From: Selenomonadaceae bacterium
GTDB lineage: Bacteria; Bacillota; Negativicutes; Selenomonadales; Selenomonadaceae
NCBI GenBank assembly: GCA_017554235.1
Contig: JAFZIV010000035.1
Span: 18,403-82,402 of the forward strand
Length of the DNA stretch: 64,000 nt
Reading direction: 5' to 3'
In this document: in pieces, positions 63,260-64,000 of the stretch
How the letters are laid out: each line of letters opens with the position of its first letter
Position numbering within the stretch: position 1 is the stretch's first letter
Notes under the pieces: model-generated
What the model was told of the DNA's origin: nothing
Database searches by the model: none
The model's input: the letters and a program-made list of their open reading frames with translations, nothing else
Program-made: the position numbers and the translations under genes

Positions 63260-64000
63260 TATAGGAGGCGGTAGTTTAAAGAGATACGGAGAGAGCAAAG
63301 TACCCGTACGTTAGCGGGGAATTTAAGCTTGTGGAGCGTTACAGTGAATAGTTTCCGGTTTGTAGATCATTAGATCGCCAGAAACTAATCACTAACGATC
63401 TAATCACTAGCAACTACTTATAAATTTTCAGTAACGGCAAAGCCGGATTTTTATACAAGTTTGGCTATCTATTATGATGGCAAAGATTAATTTACATTTT
63501 TAGAAATTCACTTAAGTTTTCTTACGAAAATGTCGATATAGTACAAGGTGTTTATGATTTAACTGCATATGGTGGTACAGATAAAACTAATCCCATCATT
63601 TTCAAAAATATTCTTAAATGCCTTGCTATAAAATAGGGTCTTAGTGTTAAAGAGACACAAATGGTTTAACAACTATTGAGAAGGAGTGATTAACAGTTCT
63701 TCTAAATATGTAAAAATGTAGACGAAGTTATAAAAATGTGTGCAGCGTAATGCTGAAAGCTCATAAAATTTAAAAGCCATTGAGCCAGTTTGTGCTAACT
63801 TTAAAGCAGCCGGAATGACAGGAAAAGGGCCAGTGCAGGTTGAAACAGTCCTGCTAACAATAGAGTAGAATCTTGTTGGTAGTCGTTGGGCAAGGTCTGG
63901 AAAATAAGCCGGAGGGCTTTATACTCACATAATTATGAAAGGAGAAAGCTACAAGATGAATACCGATGGCTAGTCGGGAATTTACGACTGTGGAGTGTTA
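63260..64000 (+). other. Decayed coding DNA to the window end
   Basis: No open gene. Short plus-strand frames look coding-like (SYENVDIVQGVYDLTAYGG, then TDKTNPIIFKNILKCLAIK, near 63518-63635) but stops surround them. Two similar ~40-base segments (63314-63341 and 63973-64000) share GGGAATTTA and TGTGGAG. A palindromic repeat lies at 63370-63403. Confidence 0.5.
63370..63403. repeat. Palindromic dispersed repeat, copy 2
   Basis: TTAGATCG...CGATCTAA with an inner AAACTAATCACTAA, closely matching the copy at 11030-11061 between ptsH and ptsI. Confidence 0.6.

Overview
The window looks like chromosome from an AT-rich, diderm member of the Firmicutes, most likely Negativicutes (Selenomonas/Anaerovibrio-like). 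Gram-positive-lineage genes (RNase J, SepF, CdaA, HPr with Ser46, FakA-like and YvyF-like proteins, many TTG starts behind strong Shine-Dalgarno sites) sit beside outer-membrane-linked genes (ExbB/ExbD, an RND adaptor lipoprotein and permease). The organism assignment is inference. I saw no rRNA, tRNA or CRISPR array.

Layout. 1-8.2 kb: the end of a YbbR/CdaR gene, a FakA-like protein, a large FtsA-like ATPase, two glycosyltransferases, a cupin and two small minus-strand genes. 8.2-9.2 kb is decayed mobile DNA. 9.2-27 kb is core genome: ptsH/ptsI, a CobD-like aminotransferase, rnj, exbBD, an ArsB/NhaD-type transporter with a thiol-redox run (trxB, glutaredoxin, glutathione peroxidase), rpsT, sepF, a CNNM/CBS protein, RodZ, a radical SAM protein, pgeF and hisZ. 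A short IS605-like non-autonomous element follows hisZ directly. 27-31.1 kb: a surface-modification cassette (GDPD-like phosphodiesterase, choline-kinase-like phosphotransferase, nucleotidyltransferase). It is broken by a C9 tract, an IS5-family element and an IS982-family element. 31-39.3 kb: a GH32 enzyme, a hybrid histidine kinase, a PHP phosphatase, a YvyF-like protein, cdaA and an RND adaptor.

39.3-45.0 kb is a compact accessory island lying between the RND adaptor and its probable permease. It holds an EcoRI-type adenine methylase, a single-chain MNT-HEPN fusion, a second MNT/HEPN pair that is broken (one-base frameshift in MNT, TnpB-type IS in HEPN), a class III Fic protein and a DUF262-HNH nuclease. 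This is the strongest candidate for an interesting defence or toxin-antitoxin system.

45-64 kb: the RND permease, a 1.9-kilo-residue RTX-like repeat protein, a nucleotide-sugar dehydrogenase, secA-argB (ArgB with an unusual N-terminal extension), a lone zinc-ribbon P-loop GTPase, a second GH32 enzyme, and a 1.7-kb decayed zone. That zone contains a dead RTX-like gene sharing the N-terminal IQLFA motif of the big RTX protein, preceded by a promoter-terminator pair that may define a small RNA. Several short repeat families recur in the gaps.
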